NCBI GenBank assembly: GCA_026692725.1
Contig: JAPMUG010000004.1
Location: forward strand, 62,001-126,000
From: Ecytonucleospora hepatopenaei
Lineage: Eukaryota; Microsporidia; Enterocytozoonidae
Direction of reading: 5' to 3'
DNA: 64,000 bases
Part shown: in pieces, positions 21,601 through 29,052 of the stretch
How the letters are laid out: each line of letters opens with the position of its first letter
Numbering within the stretch: the stretch's first letter is position 1
Translations under genes and position numbers: made by a program
Notes under the pieces: generated by a model
Told to the model about the DNA's origin: nothing
Database searches by the model: none
The model's input: only the letters and a program-made list of their open reading frames with translations

Positions 21601-23500
21601 AAGCAAAAAAATAAAAGAGGAATACATAAATGGCAGGTTCAAGATGTGGATGAACAGGTATCCATTTAGTGAGTTTACCCTTTACAACAAATGGAGGACA
21701 TTTATATTTAACAGCTACCCAAACAATAAGGTTAATAGCTTAATATGCAAGACAAAATGTTTCTATGCCGAGCACCTAATGAAGTACGGGCTGTACAAAC
21801 AGGCACAGGTGATTTTAAATGAGATAAACAAGCTGCCATCCATCGAGCTAAATCAGAATTTCTACAAAACAATGCTAGACATCCAGTGCTGTGAAAAGCT
21901 AGGAGAGAAGAGTGTGATAATAGACATAATAAATTCAGTAAATGTTAGTAGGTATACAAATGAGGATAAAAGCAGGTTATATTGGTTAAGGTATAAGCAT
22001 AGTAAAGATGAATATTATTATAAGTTAAGCAAGTCATTGTTTGTATTAGAGGAGCATAAGATAAAAGAGTTAGAGGATATAAAAATAAACAGTAACATAA
22101 ATTTAAATAACATAAACAAAAATAAGATAAATAATATCAGTAACAGTAATAACATAAATAGTAATAATATAAATAATATTATCAAATATAAAGATATGTT
22201 AGTATCAGTAATAAATGATTTAAGTATAGAAAAATCAAGAAAATATATAATAAATTTAATAGAAATATTAAAAATTATTAAAAACATTACCAGTAATAAT
22301 TTAAATAATAATTATAATAATAATAATTATAATAACAATTTAAATAATAGTAATAATTTAAATAATAATTTAAATAATTATAATAATAATCTAAATAATA
22401 GTAATAATTATAATGTTATGAGTGATTTAGTATCATTAATAAAAAATAAAGATAAATTGTATTGGTTTAAAGAAAACAAGAGTGAAGCGCTTAACTTGAT
22501 TTTGAGTGGTAAAAAGATGTTCAGCCCCATTGCGCTGATGAATGAATATAGCAGACTAAGGAATGAATATAAAAACATAGCTGAAATATTCACATACAGG
22601 AAGATGAGTGAATATGAGGTAGATGGGTCAGATATGAAGTATATGCTAATACTGACAGATGGAAGCAAGAAGTATATGAAGATATCAGAGGGAGAAGAGA
22701 GCAGGTTAAAAAAGCAGTTGATCATGTTATTAAAAAACAATGATATGAATACCAATGTATTAAATAATGATAATAACATTAATATAGTATATCCTATAAA
22801 TAGTAATGTTAATTATATATTAAATGATAATAAAAATATAAGTATGGTAAACAGTAACATAAATATAAGTAACAGTAATAGTTTAAGTAATAGTAATAGT
22901 TTAAAGAATAGTAATTTAAATAATATAAACAATAACAGTAATAATTTAAATAGTAATATAAGTAATAACAGTAATATAGCTGATATAAATAGAAAACTTA
23001 GCAATATGAATAGTATTGGAATCATTAAATGTGCAGAGATATTGAAACAGATCTTAAAAAAGAATAACTTGGCTCTTCCTTTGAATGGTGTGGTGCTTGC
23101 TGACAGGAAAATACACTCCATAAAATATGCATACAGATTTAACACCAGCAACATTAATGAGTGGTACATGTTTAAGAAGAATTTCATGTCTGCTTACACG
23201 CAGTTGGTGGCCATTTGCCTGGTGCTGAAGGTCAGGCCGAGGGGCATAAGTGTGGACTGTCTGGGCAATGTTTACTTTGATGAATTTACTAAGGATAAGA
23301 GTGTAAGGCTAATGAGCAGGGAGGTACAGGACATATTTGGAATGGATGGGTTGAATGGATTTTTGGTAAGTAAGTTAATAAAATATAGGAAGGAAATTGT
23401 AGAGAGTGATTTTGAAGTTTATTTAAAGCATTTTGGTGTAGATGGTGAAATATATCCATTGGATATAGAAAAGTATTTTAATGAGCATATATTTATATAA
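15644..23500 (+). CDS. TRA1: Tra1/TRRAP PIKK-family pseudokinase scaffold
   Basis: A 2618-residue protein. The first about 1700 residues are helical (HEAT-like), a FAT-like region lies around 1750-2150, and the C-terminal 350 residues are a degenerate PI3K-related kinase domain. The segments LALPLNG (about 2480), EWYMFKKNFMSAYTQL, then RPRGISVDCLGNVYFDEF align with the Tra1 sequence around its 'NRTPHKI' replacement of the catalytic loop; no HRD or DFG is present, as known for Tra1. Tra1 is the activator-binding subunit of SAGA and NuA4. It is about 1100 residues shorter than yeast Tra1 despite at least a dozen Asn/Ile-rich insertions (for example near 780-805, 870-900, 1300-1325, 1450-1545, 2140-2275, 2370-2450). 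Several insertions are visible in-frame DNA duplications. It lies directly downstream of INO80, another chromatin gene, with an 87-nt gap. Confidence 0.88.
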   Translation: MSVSEKTCILGTHDFENKEIGKIISDKDVSISSIKTLLKYEKNAPENEKILIIKFFMYCDGYEEEVLEEINFYLINILDNENLLLKYFGIKLYKHLLKYLKIVNIEEHINKMNLFLVNVPFSKEMPPFVEVKKNPMNHLNLEHKFFMSTIKNRKLTEKEKAFDIDEFLRLFHSKENALENLMYICASSAMEYLCDFSIKYGVYITPLAENFSYATEQYFTALLPDIQKYKNLVNLSVSAIAFLSIAKLQGVTNYINLSLSLLRTNTFEFIKSKNNSTNTLENDDKFEEENLFIIKKKFLYILLQTKTPITKVFINKEEVLKETYKIFREEELKTMFFDVLLLSKVSDILLDKLMVGAYMELHKNTQLSFFEKFIEMHIYLLNQSPSAIRIQYSMNMCFKAIDFVHNSIFCRKTENLFKFIHIIIGYLVHTKMNIGCEERKILSEFFMAPIKLNREVKDFYDVFVHFKTVDQQFIGKTCSELILTKYSNRRKAWEALLKIEIFSIVLCLTANRLLLDDLCFQMYNFIDIFDVTYAFFNFDKKYFQGIFQHYFPKILNLMLHMDTNNVSYTSRSVGYSDKNNINYWNNKQIFRLINKMFSSIKTTCYTGYYVVYSDFTSFVDELYSLYTLTNDEFYLKTLFNIPLSLGLLVKKCAMIKKPMEQGIRLKCNDSVLAYLDYMIEFDAEGEYNGILDSLFILLKYTRDLKILNICNKFTSQHRISFNKKEYEIQGEQVINDILINMDSYLIIRGENEEIICQYINNRENTVGINESDILSLFIVENNINTNINNTGINYTENNNSINNNNINNTHNKIKLRLNDIKCEINRRITIENILFKLITNGWDKTIQKILYANKEYELKNIEEIEILDNNTNDNNSNNFTNTTNNSNNYNNSNDKCINVTNSKKIKQIHCSKRFFTNEKMTVDNIEGIWSSRKFFSNALVYALLYSEKNAVKWLKAADTDVVVNKLVLCMYSKNDFLSNRAVAVLNKLVNIIPVKRMQQVELAMACKFKCTTIKNGRVFYEIRNLMDRLYSTVDFKSVFMKVFDKESYKTQNAFLKSMYLYFEYKYNLGPSADIVKDIDTEFLMNSSLKFYQTIYDHVEIFIKFINDKNKFIKFFDFYEKMKSRAVINYNNNIDFEEFLRPVKRFLPSLAVIDGFVDLTAKEDFIETINKNEKISTENANSIEVFRNLLYNSNFKLYAVFIELFNQQTFYYKTLIYQLLMNLSEIDLETMEFLIVNSTFNTKKYINIEKYLARQEYVNLFIEKIEYKIVRDSLLKYKSYINNNAIAREVVNNKIVIKLNTNTNNNINNSNNNNINNLNNLNNRKACYYLLEFLMYNNTKYKNIKLVIESYIHVLYLIPSCDNLITYYYTSLSEEEKQYVHLNNPYYTYKENTMDEEDIDVSIGVSDVSDMEGEKAMRNAAIEKILNNGEIKEDSYKNTSGFILTGIELGILNTDINNNINNNYISNNNINNNYISNNKYRNKIDFNISQVKTDKNIIKFRENKYIENNIEDIVYKLNNTNNTNNTNKLNNSDILNNKLNNSNINNNDIHDINYMLVSGTEIHAVKLNTFLTHAIQKHDEFDHKLILAVFKVLLTYKECEIDAFDKILEMHRESVVKICLAGGVVNEYVVNRIYKLFYNNISNNTNNQYNDNISNNTNNQYNDDGENIMAINDAKKLVEMYPSKNAFYHFFMLYPSEVVNYPTAFIGAVVVLSAPLARDLVGLQEVFDFDFEEISQEALMSFLSMAISGYKVELYNAIKINILNNTNNNINSNTNNNINSDLNNNGKIMFYYNKIKNITKFTAIRLIFEMIIYKDDLYNYYLMIENKKNFYGLVKASSNIREIKVIAQKFLLKETEQAYLLLRETLGKVTSRLSSYTKRDCITLRVMYYDIVRRLCKNNIREEEYVNLMLERYGESETINNLPFYAYKCAIMHNFITNFANYNTTANNTSSNIHLDENAYSILGWLPSCNTFNRTVLYLGFLGEMVESKKIKEEYINGRFKMWMNRYPFSEFTLYNKWRTFIFNSYPNNKVNSLICKTKCFYAEHLMKYGLYKQAQVILNEINKLPSIELNQNFYKTMLDIQCCEKLGEKSVIIDIINSVNVSRYTNEDKSRLYWLRYKHSKDEYYYKLSKSLFVLEEHKIKELEDIKINSNINLNNINKNKINNISNSNNINSNNINNIIKYKDMLVSVINDLSIEKSRKYIINLIEILKIIKNITSNNLNNNYNNNNYNNNLNNSNNLNNNLNNYNNNLNNSNNYNVMSDLVSLIKNKDKLYWFKENKSEALNLILSGKKMFSPIALMNEYSRLRNEYKNIAEIFTYRKMSEYEVDGSDMKYMLILTDGSKKYMKISEGEESRLKKQLIMLLKNNDMNTNVLNNDNNINIVYPINSNVNYILNDNKNISMVNSNINISNSNSLSNSNSLKNSNLNNINNNSNNLNSNISNNSNIADINRKLSNMNSIGIIKCAEILKQILKKNNLALPLNGVVLADRKIHSIKYAYRFNTSNINEWYMFKKNFMSAYTQLVAICLVLKVRPRGISVDCLGNVYFDEFTKDKSVRLMSREVQDIFGMDGLNGFLVSKLIKYRKEIVESDFEVYLKHFGVDGEIYPLDIEKYFNEHIFI
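19995..20080 (+). repeat. In-frame tandem repeats within TRA1
   Basis: A unit of 30 nt (AATATTAATAACAATTATAT...) is repeated, coding twice for NINNNYISNN. Similar in-frame duplications occur at about 20553-20625 (NISNNTNNQYND twice) and 20930-20990. They show how the Asn-rich loops arise, by slippage of AAT/ATA-rich codons without loss of frame. Confidence 0.85.
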
Positions 23501-23865
23501 TACAAAATATTGATATAATACAAATTATTAATATAATACAAATTATTGATAATATAATATAAATTAATAAATTATTTATAAAACCATTTTATATGGATAT
23601 AATATAAAATATATGGTAATTTATGTTAAAATAATATTTAAATAGTGTAATTTATGTTAAAATAATGTTTAAATAGTGTAATTTAAAGTTTATAAACTAA
23701 AAAATTTATAAATTGAAATATTTAAAATTTAATTTAAATGATATTTTTTATTTATAATCAATATAAACTTTATACTTGATGTTTTGCTATTAAGCTTAAT
23801 TTTAAGGTTAGTTATTTGCATAAAATTAAGCTTAATTTGTTTATATTGCATGAAAACATAGACCC
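23501..23865. other. AT-rich intergenic region, no gene seen
   Basis: Only short imperfect direct repeats are visible (for example TAAATAGTGTAATTTATGTTAAAATAAT twice at about 23620-23680 and TATAATACAAATTATT units at about 23510-23550). It ends in GACCC immediately before the next start codon. Confidence 0.5.
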
Positions 23866-24798
23866 ATGGATAATTTCATTTCTGGATGTATCCACACTAT
23901 CGAAGAATGTAAGACTGTTATTGCCTTGGTGCAGGCTAAGAAGTGGCCGCGAATAACTGGTAGGGGTGACGTATGTACAAGTGTGATCGGAAGCGGACAA
24001 ATATACGTTTATAGCGAGAATGAGTCTCAAATCAAAAGGTGGACAGACAAAAGGAAGTGGACACCTTCGCGTGTTTATGGTTGCTTTTTAATGTACCGGG
24101 AGATGAATGGAAATTTGTGCAAAAAGGCATTTTCAGAAAATACTGAAAATGGTAAGTATCACATAGTGGCGTACTCTACCAAAGAAGAGGAAAGATGCAA
24201 AACTTGCTGTATCAAAAATCAGGATTTTAAGGTAAATTGTAACAAATTTACGACTGGTTTGCTATGTGATTTTTCCTTTGGCAACACAAACATACAGCTA
24301 GAGGAGCCAAAATACAGACAAAATAGGCGCAAACATTACATACCAAATAATTACGGTAAAAAGGAATTGAAGGATTTTCGAGATATAAATGAAATTCTAA
24401 ATTATTGCTGTCCAGATGGTCCATCAAAAAAAGAAGAAGACCATTTAAAAAATACATTTGCATTTGAAAATAAACAGAAAAATAAAGACTTAAATAAACA
24501 GAATGGTTATCCATTTGATTTATCAAATGAAAAAAGTGTATTTGAAAATAAATATGAAAGGAAAAGTAATGAACAAAATTCTTTTGATTATTTAAGTCAA
24601 CTGATATATCCAAAAAATGAAAATCTGTGTCCTGAAGATATCAACTGGCAAAAGAAACTAACAGAGGAAAAAATGCTATTTGAAGATGAAGGAAAAGAAA
24701 ATTCAAAAGAAAGAAAAACAGTGAATTCTAGTACAAGTGGAATGAGTGATACAGTTCCATTAAATGATAATTGTTTAAATGAAAATAAAAAGAAGTGA
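23866..24798 (+). CDS. WOPR (Gti1/Pac2 family) transcription factor
   Basis: The N-terminal 110 residues carry the WOPR DNA-binding fold: GCIHTIEECKTVIALVQAKK, an internal SGQIYVYSENES, the hallmark IKRWTDKRKWTPSRVYGCFL at about 57-76, then KKAFSENTENGKYHIVAYST at about 84-104. This matches fungal Wor1, Ryp1, Mit1, Gti1 and Pac2, which control morphology, mating or virulence switches. The remaining 200 residues are Asn/Lys/Glu-rich and presumably disordered. CCC lies immediately before the ATG (23863-23865), supporting the start. The end of the gene lies in a 31-nt tandem repeat that carries the stop codon. The target genes here cannot be inferred. Confidence 0.85.
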   Translation: MDNFISGCIHTIEECKTVIALVQAKKWPRITGRGDVCTSVIGSGQIYVYSENESQIKRWTDKRKWTPSRVYGCFLMYREMNGNLCKKAFSENTENGKYHIVAYSTKEEERCKTCCIKNQDFKVNCNKFTTGLLCDFSFGNTNIQLEEPKYRQNRRKHYIPNNYGKKELKDFRDINEILNYCCPDGPSKKEEDHLKNTFAFENKQKNKDLNKQNGYPFDLSNEKSVFENKYERKSNEQNSFDYLSQLIYPKNENLCPEDINWQKKLTEEKMLFEDEGKENSKERKTVNSSTSGMSDTVPLNDNCLNENKKK

Positions 24799-24840
24799 TA
24801 ATTGTTTAAATGAAAATAAAAAGAAGTGATAATTGTTTAA
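24765..24840 (+). repeat. 31-nt tandem repeat over the WOPR gene stop
   Basis: Two full units (24765-24795 and 24796-24826) plus a 14-nt partial third of TGATAATTGTTTAAATGAAA-type sequence. Because 31 is not a multiple of three, the second unit is read in a new frame and its first TGA is the stop codon. Confidence 0.85.
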
Positions 24841-24928
24841 TTTTTAAAATATTTAATAATATTACTAAAAATAATGTTTATTTAGTGTATCAGTAATAAA
24901 TACAAAAAAAGAATGATAAACAAAAATA

Positions 24929-25876
24929 ATGTACATTTTGTTAATAGTCTTAGATATTATTTGTAGAAAGACAAAAGAAGCAGAGAAGTCAAATAAAATT
25001 GAAGGAAAAAAGTCAAAACTTGAAATACAAGAACCTTCTGAGGATCAAGTTTTAAAAACAAAGTCCACGTCTACTGCCATAAAAAACATGAAAAACAAAC
25101 TGCAGGAAATACAGGCAAGTCAAGAAAAAATTAAAGAAGAAGAAAATTCAACTGAAAATCAAAAAATTGTAAGAGAAAATCCTAAAAATGAAGTTTTAAA
25201 GGATAAAAAGGCCAAAAAAAATGACAAAATGGAAATAACATCATTAAATAATACAGATAATAATGATAAAAACATAAATAATACAGATAATAATAGTGAT
25301 ATAAAGGATGTTAATGATACAGATAACAAAAACAATCATTTAAATAATAATATTAAACAAGCAAATGATGCCCATGAAAGTGTTATAAAAACATTAAAAA
25401 CAATGCTACAGGGAAATAACATAAGTTTGCCTGATGATTTGCCTGATAAAGATGGGAAAAAGAACAAATCAATAAATTCCAAAGAAAAAGAAAATGCCTC
25501 TAAAAAAGATAAAGAAGACGATGGTGAAAAGATTATAATTGTTAAAGAAACAAAAAATGAAAAACCTACGGAACAAAAAGAAAATGGTGAAAATAAACCT
25601 GTGGAAAAAGAAAAAGAAGGCAATTTAAGTGATATCATGTTTGCACCGACCACAAAAACAAAAGAAGAAATACTAAGAAAAAAAGACTCTCTAAAATTAA
25701 TTGAAAATCAAATTAAATTTAAGAAAATAGTAAATCAAATGAATGTAATGATTGAAGAAAATAATGAAATATTAGAAAAATTTAAAGAAAATACACCTTT
25801 GGATAAAGAGAAAAAAGAAGATGAGGCAAGGGATATAACAAAGTATAAGGTTATTGAGTTAACAGACAAATCATAA
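24929..25876 (+). CDS. Lys/Glu/Asn-rich protein, unknown, possibly secreted
   Basis: 315 residues. The first 12 (MYILLIVLDIIC) are hydrophobic and could be a short signal peptide; the rest is highly charged, with Asn-Asp-Thr repeats around 107-150 and coiled-coil-like stretches near both ends (about 45-75 and 245-290). No domain recognised. The start is not supported by a CCC motif; the alternative is a later, cytosolic start. It follows the WOPR gene on the same strand with a 130-nt gap. Confidence 0.6.
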   Translation: MYILLIVLDIICRKTKEAEKSNKIEGKKSKLEIQEPSEDQVLKTKSTSTAIKNMKNKLQEIQASQEKIKEEENSTENQKIVRENPKNEVLKDKKAKKNDKMEITSLNNTDNNDKNINNTDNNSDIKDVNDTDNKNNHLNNNIKQANDAHESVIKTLKTMLQGNNISLPDDLPDKDGKKNKSINSKEKENASKKDKEDDGEKIIIVKETKNEKPTEQKENGENKPVEKEKEGNLSDIMFAPTTKTKEEILRKKDSLKLIENQIKFKKIVNQMNVMIEENNEILEKFKENTPLDKEKKEDEARDITKYKVIELTDKS

Positions 25877-25985
25877 AATTAATATGTTTTACATCAATAA
25901 ATTAAGATAATCAATTAAATATAAAAAATTATAAATTAAGATAATCAATTAAATATAATAAATTAAAATTATTTATTTAATAAAT

Positions 25986-26306
25986 TTACTGAGTAAAAAA
26001 GTTAAGTTTCTTTGCTGATTTATAACTTTGTGACCCTGGAAAAGTTTCTATGTTCGTTTTGGAAAGTGTCGCGTATTTTGAAGATAAAGGACTTGGTTCT
26101 ATTTCTTCCATGGCAGATTCTGGTATTAAAAAAGACTGTTTAGCAGGTGATTTTGCTATGCCTTTTGTTGCTTTTTTTATTTTATGGTAGCTTTTGGAGA
26201 TGATTTTTGCTTTTTTAGAAATATTTGAAGTCTTTCTGCTTAAGGTAATCTCCGTTTCTTGTGTTTGGCTAAAAAAATGTGAATTTCTGATCTGTTGTTT
26301 TTTCAT
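25986..26306 (-). CDS. Small basic Ser/Lys-rich protein, unknown
   Basis: 106 residues, basic in the first 60 and Ser/Thr/Pro-rich after that, with no membrane segment or recognised domain. GGGT lies directly before the ATG on this strand (26307-26310); GGG is the reported alternative to the CCC start-site motif in microsporidia. It lies tail-to-tail with the preceding gene. Confidence 0.55.
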   Translation of the reverse strand: MKKQQIRNSHFFSQTQETEITLSRKTSNISKKAKIISKSYHKIKKATKGIAKSPAKQSFLIPESAMEEIEPSPLSSKYATLSKTNIETFPGSQSYKSAKKLNFFTQ

Positions 26307-26549
26307 ACCCTAAAACTATAGAATTTATTTATTTAAATGATTTTTGGAGGGAAGATTTAGAATTAAATAGAAGTTTGTGTTATTTTAAAGTAAGCTTAAT
26401 AAAATATATTCTAAATATATCATAAATACAATATAAATACATGTGATAATAAAATTATAAATACAACATAAATACATGTGATAATAAATTATAAATATAT
26501 GTAATTAAATTATATAATTTTATATAAAAAATATAATGAGTACTTTATT
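26307..26549. other. AT-rich spacer with short direct repeats
   Basis: Contains two copies of AAATACATGTGATAATAAA-type sequence (about 26434-26452 and 26468-26486). No gene seen. Confidence 0.5.
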
Positions 26550-27563
26550 TTATTCAGAAAGTAAAAATTTTTTAAATTCTTCGTTTTCTCTGAGTTGCTT
26601 TTCAAAATGTTCCTTTATTTTTTTAAAAAGTTCAGGGTTAAGAATTTCAAATGCTTGTTCAAGAATTTTTCTTTCTTTAAACCCAAAAAAATTAACACCT
26701 TTATTTTTAAATAAATTAGACTCCTCAGGTAATAATGCATTTAAAATTGCACTTTCACAGTTTAAATTAAAAAAATATAGTAAATTGTGATTTATTCTAT
26801 CATCGTCAATTTGAAATGTTGTTTCTCCATTTGTATTTTTATCGACTTTTATCATGTCTTTTAAATTTTCTTTTTTCCAAAATTCATAAAATTTTATTCC
26901 AGTAAAATCATTAAAAAATAACTTGACTTCTTGATTTCTCTCTGTATATATTTTGTATTCTTTCCTGTCACTTGTGTCCGTATCTTTTGTATCTTTTATG
27001 ACAATATTATAAGAATCACAGTTTAAACAAATTCCGTTTGTTATCAACGTAAAACATTCTTCCATTATAGGCCGTAAAATGGTTAGTAAATTATCTACAG
27101 TAAAGTTTTCAAGTTTTTTAAAAAGCATAGATGTTCCATACCTTGAACTTGGATTGTTGCAATCCCTAACTTGCAATCCTCTTTTCTGCATGGCATCCCA
27201 GCTTTCCATTACTATTGCCCATTTTTCTATTCCATTTTCCACTAACCTTCCTAATTGAGCATTTTGTGTTTCCAATTTCAGTTTTTTAAGATCTTCAATT
27301 ATTTCGAGTTCATTCTTTATTAGCGGTAAAGAGAGAAAGGATAATACTTTGTCCTCGCCATATTTAAATACTTCTTTTGTACCACCAGAAGGAAGATTAT
27401 CACCTATTTTTGATTTTTCTATTTCTATAAAAATATTTTCATTTTCTTGTTTTATATCTGGGTCTGAGGATAAGTCAGGATTTTGTTTTACTTTGGAAGA
27501 AAATGAAGAACCATGATTACTTGCTGAATTTATAAATTTAATAAATGTTAAAGAAAACAACAT
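26550..27563 (-). CDS. Secreted degenerate protein-kinase-like protein
   Basis: 337 residues. It opens with a likely signal peptide (MLFSLTFIKFINSASN). The body resembles a small kinase fold: a glycine-containing LPSGGTKEVFKYGEDKVLSF at 58-76 in the place of the P-loop and beta-3, a helix with Glu (about 85-96), a hinge-like VMESW at 118-122, then GICLNCDSYNIVI at 177-189 in the place of the catalytic loop, and FFNDFTG at 216-222 in the place of the DFG segment. The beta-3 Lys position appears to be Ser, and the HRD-type Asp appears to be Asn, so it may be a pseudokinase. CCC lies 8 nt before the ATG. Microsporidia secrete proteins into the host cell, and an effector role is possible but inferred. 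The fold assignment is tentative. Confidence 0.6.
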   Translation of the reverse strand: MLFSLTFIKFINSASNHGSSFSSKVKQNPDLSSDPDIKQENENIFIEIEKSKIGDNLPSGGTKEVFKYGEDKVLSFLSLPLIKNELEIIEDLKKLKLETQNAQLGRLVENGIEKWAIVMESWDAMQKRGLQVRDCNNPSSRYGTSMLFKKLENFTVDNLLTILRPIMEECFTLITNGICLNCDSYNIVIKDTKDTDTSDRKEYKIYTERNQEVKLFFNDFTGIKFYEFWKKENLKDMIKVDKNTNGETTFQIDDDRINHNLLYFFNLNCESAILNALLPEESNLFKNKGVNFFGFKERKILEQAFEILNPELFKKIKEHFEKQLRENEEFKKFLLSE

Positions 27564-27912
27564 TTAATGTGGGTCGTGTATTTTTAATATTTAATTTTGA
27601 CAAAATTAAATATTAAAAATATTTAAAAAAGATCTCTTAATATTGAGAAAGTCTGTGTTTAAAAAAATATAGAATAATTAAATTTTAAATTGATGGATTT
27701 TGATTTTTACTCCTAAGTTTATCTTTATTAAAAAATTAATAAAACATTTGTGTATAAATATATTTTACTTTTAAATAAGCTTTATTAAAAATTTTGTGTG
27801 TTTTATAAATTTGTCATAAGCGGGCTTATGCCATCGGGACAGTAGACTAGATATCTAAAAATTTGAAATGTTTTAACCATTAATTTTTATTTTTATTAAA
27901 CTTTATTACAGC
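27564..27912. other. Divergent intergenic region with a 14-nt palindrome
   Basis: AT-rich. A perfect palindrome-like ATAAGCGGGCTTAT at 27816-27829 is followed by an unusually GC-rich GCCATCGGGACAGTAGACTAG. It sits about 85 nt before the next small ORF and could be regulatory, but no known element is recognised. Confidence 0.4.
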
Positions 27913-28155
27913 ATGACATTTTATACTAATACATTACCAAAAGTATATACTGATTATTTAGACTCACTTGAACAGAAAGAGTCGGTTCTGCAAAAAGCAC
28001 TTCAAGAACTTCCGCCTACTGTGGAAGAAAAGGAGGAACCTGAACGGCTTGAGCCCAATTATAGCACTATGGAGCTATTCACAGTAGGACATTATTTAAA
28101 TCAGATTCACGAAAGCTCAAAAGGAAGGGATTGGAGCAAAATTTTTGTTTTTTGA
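27913..28155 (+). CDS. Small acidic protein, unknown
   Basis: 80 residues, Glu-rich, no membrane segment, no domain recognised. Base composition is higher in G and C than the flanks, as for other genes here, so it is probably real. Its start (MTFYTNTLPKVYTDY) loosely resembles that of the 30-residue ORF at 28781 (MSTFYFNIVLPELKATKY). Confidence 0.45.
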   Translation: MTFYTNTLPKVYTDYLDSLEQKESVLQKALQELPPTVEEKEEPERLEPNYSTMELFTVGHYLNQIHESSKGRDWSKIFVF

Positions 28156-28254
28156 TATTATATTTTCTATATGTTGTATGACGAAATTGTCGAATTAAAA
28201 TTATGAAACTCCTTATGTTACATGTGATCTATAAATAAAAAAGGAATAAATTAA

Positions 28255-28356
28255 TTAAATGACTAACGCCTCATGTTCCAGCTGTTCTAGAAATTTATTT
28301 AGTTCGACCTTGAACGTTGAACCCTCAGGTTCATTAATTGATTTATCTTTAGACAT
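28255..28356 (-). CDS. Short ORF of 33 residues, unknown
   Basis: A frame of 34 codons beginning MSKDKSINEPEGSTFKVEL, with coding-like composition (mixed, G/C at third positions) inside AT-rich sequence. No CCC motif is seen before the ATG. It could be a small peptide gene, one exon of a spliced gene, or chance. Confidence 0.25.
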   Translation of the reverse strand: MSKDKSINEPEGSTFKVELNKFLEQLEHEALVI

Positions 28357-28387
28357 GTATATTAAATATTAGTTATTAAAATATTAA

Positions 28388-28509
28388 ATATAAATATATA
28401 AATATATAAATATATAAATATATAAATATATAAATATATAAATATATAAATATATAAATATATAAATATATAAATATATAAATATATAAATATATAAATA
28501 TATAAATAA
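28388..28509 (+). repeat. Microsatellite (ATATAAAT)n, about 15 units
   Basis: An uninterrupted 8-bp repeat of about 120 nt. Probably length-variable between isolates. Confidence 0.95.
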
Positions 28510-28780
28510 AATAGTTTATGTGTAGTAAAAAAAGATATGGGTAAATTTAAAAAAAATAAATCCCTAATAGAAAATAGTACCTTGATTTTTTTGAAAAACC
28601 ATTTTCAGGTTTTTACAATGTGATGATTATCACAATAAAATTATCTTATTTCGATGAATAAAATTTTAATATTGCCATGCCATGCATAACAAAAAAACCT
28701 TAATTTTTTAATTAAGTCTATTTATTGTTTGCTAATTAAGCTTATGAACATATAAGTAAACTAATAAATAAACCCATCCA

Positions 28781-28873
28781 ATGTCTACTTTTTATTTCAA
28801 CATAGTATTACCTGAGCTCAAAGCCACCAAGTACCAGTCTTCTCCGGATCAAAGGTACGGCAAATTTATTTAA
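28781..28873 (+). CDS. Short ORF of 30 residues with a CCC motif
   Basis: CCC at 28773-28775 lies 5 nt before the ATG, as in genuine genes of this window. The frame codes for a non-repetitive peptide (MSTFYFNIVLPELKATKY...) and stops at 28873, about 50 nt before the inverted repeat that bounds the transposon island. It may be the remaining 5' end of a gene disrupted by that repeat or a first exon. Confidence 0.3.
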   Translation: MSTFYFNIVLPELKATKYQSSPDQRYGKFI

Positions 28874-28920
28874 AAATTTATTCATTTCTAACTTACTGTG
28901 GATTTATTTATAATAGACAT

Positions 28921-29046
28921 TTTGTAAGTTTAGAAACATTTAACAGTGTTCAATCTGTTTTTATTTTAAAATTTTATAAAAATAAGGTAGAGTGCATGCA
29001 GTAGCTTAACTGAAAGATATCTCTAATTTTTTAATCATATTAAACA
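28921..29046 (+). repeat. 570-bp inverted repeat, left arm (first piece)
   Basis: This segment, continued at 34390-34832 after the LINE insertion, is the reverse complement of 52857-53432. For example CAATCTGTTTTTATTTT and GTAGAGTGCATGCAGTAGC occur here on + and at 53333-53405 on the minus strand. The nature of the repeat is unknown. Confidence 0.85.
29037..29046. repeat. Target-site duplication of LINE A copy 1, left
   Basis: ATATTAAACA precedes the LINE; the identical 10 nt recur at 34380-34389 after its 3' end. The inverted arm on the right (about 53303-53312, minus strand) shows the uninterrupted site with a single ATATTAAACA, proving the insertion boundaries. Confidence 0.85.
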
Positions 29047-29052
29047 CCCCGC

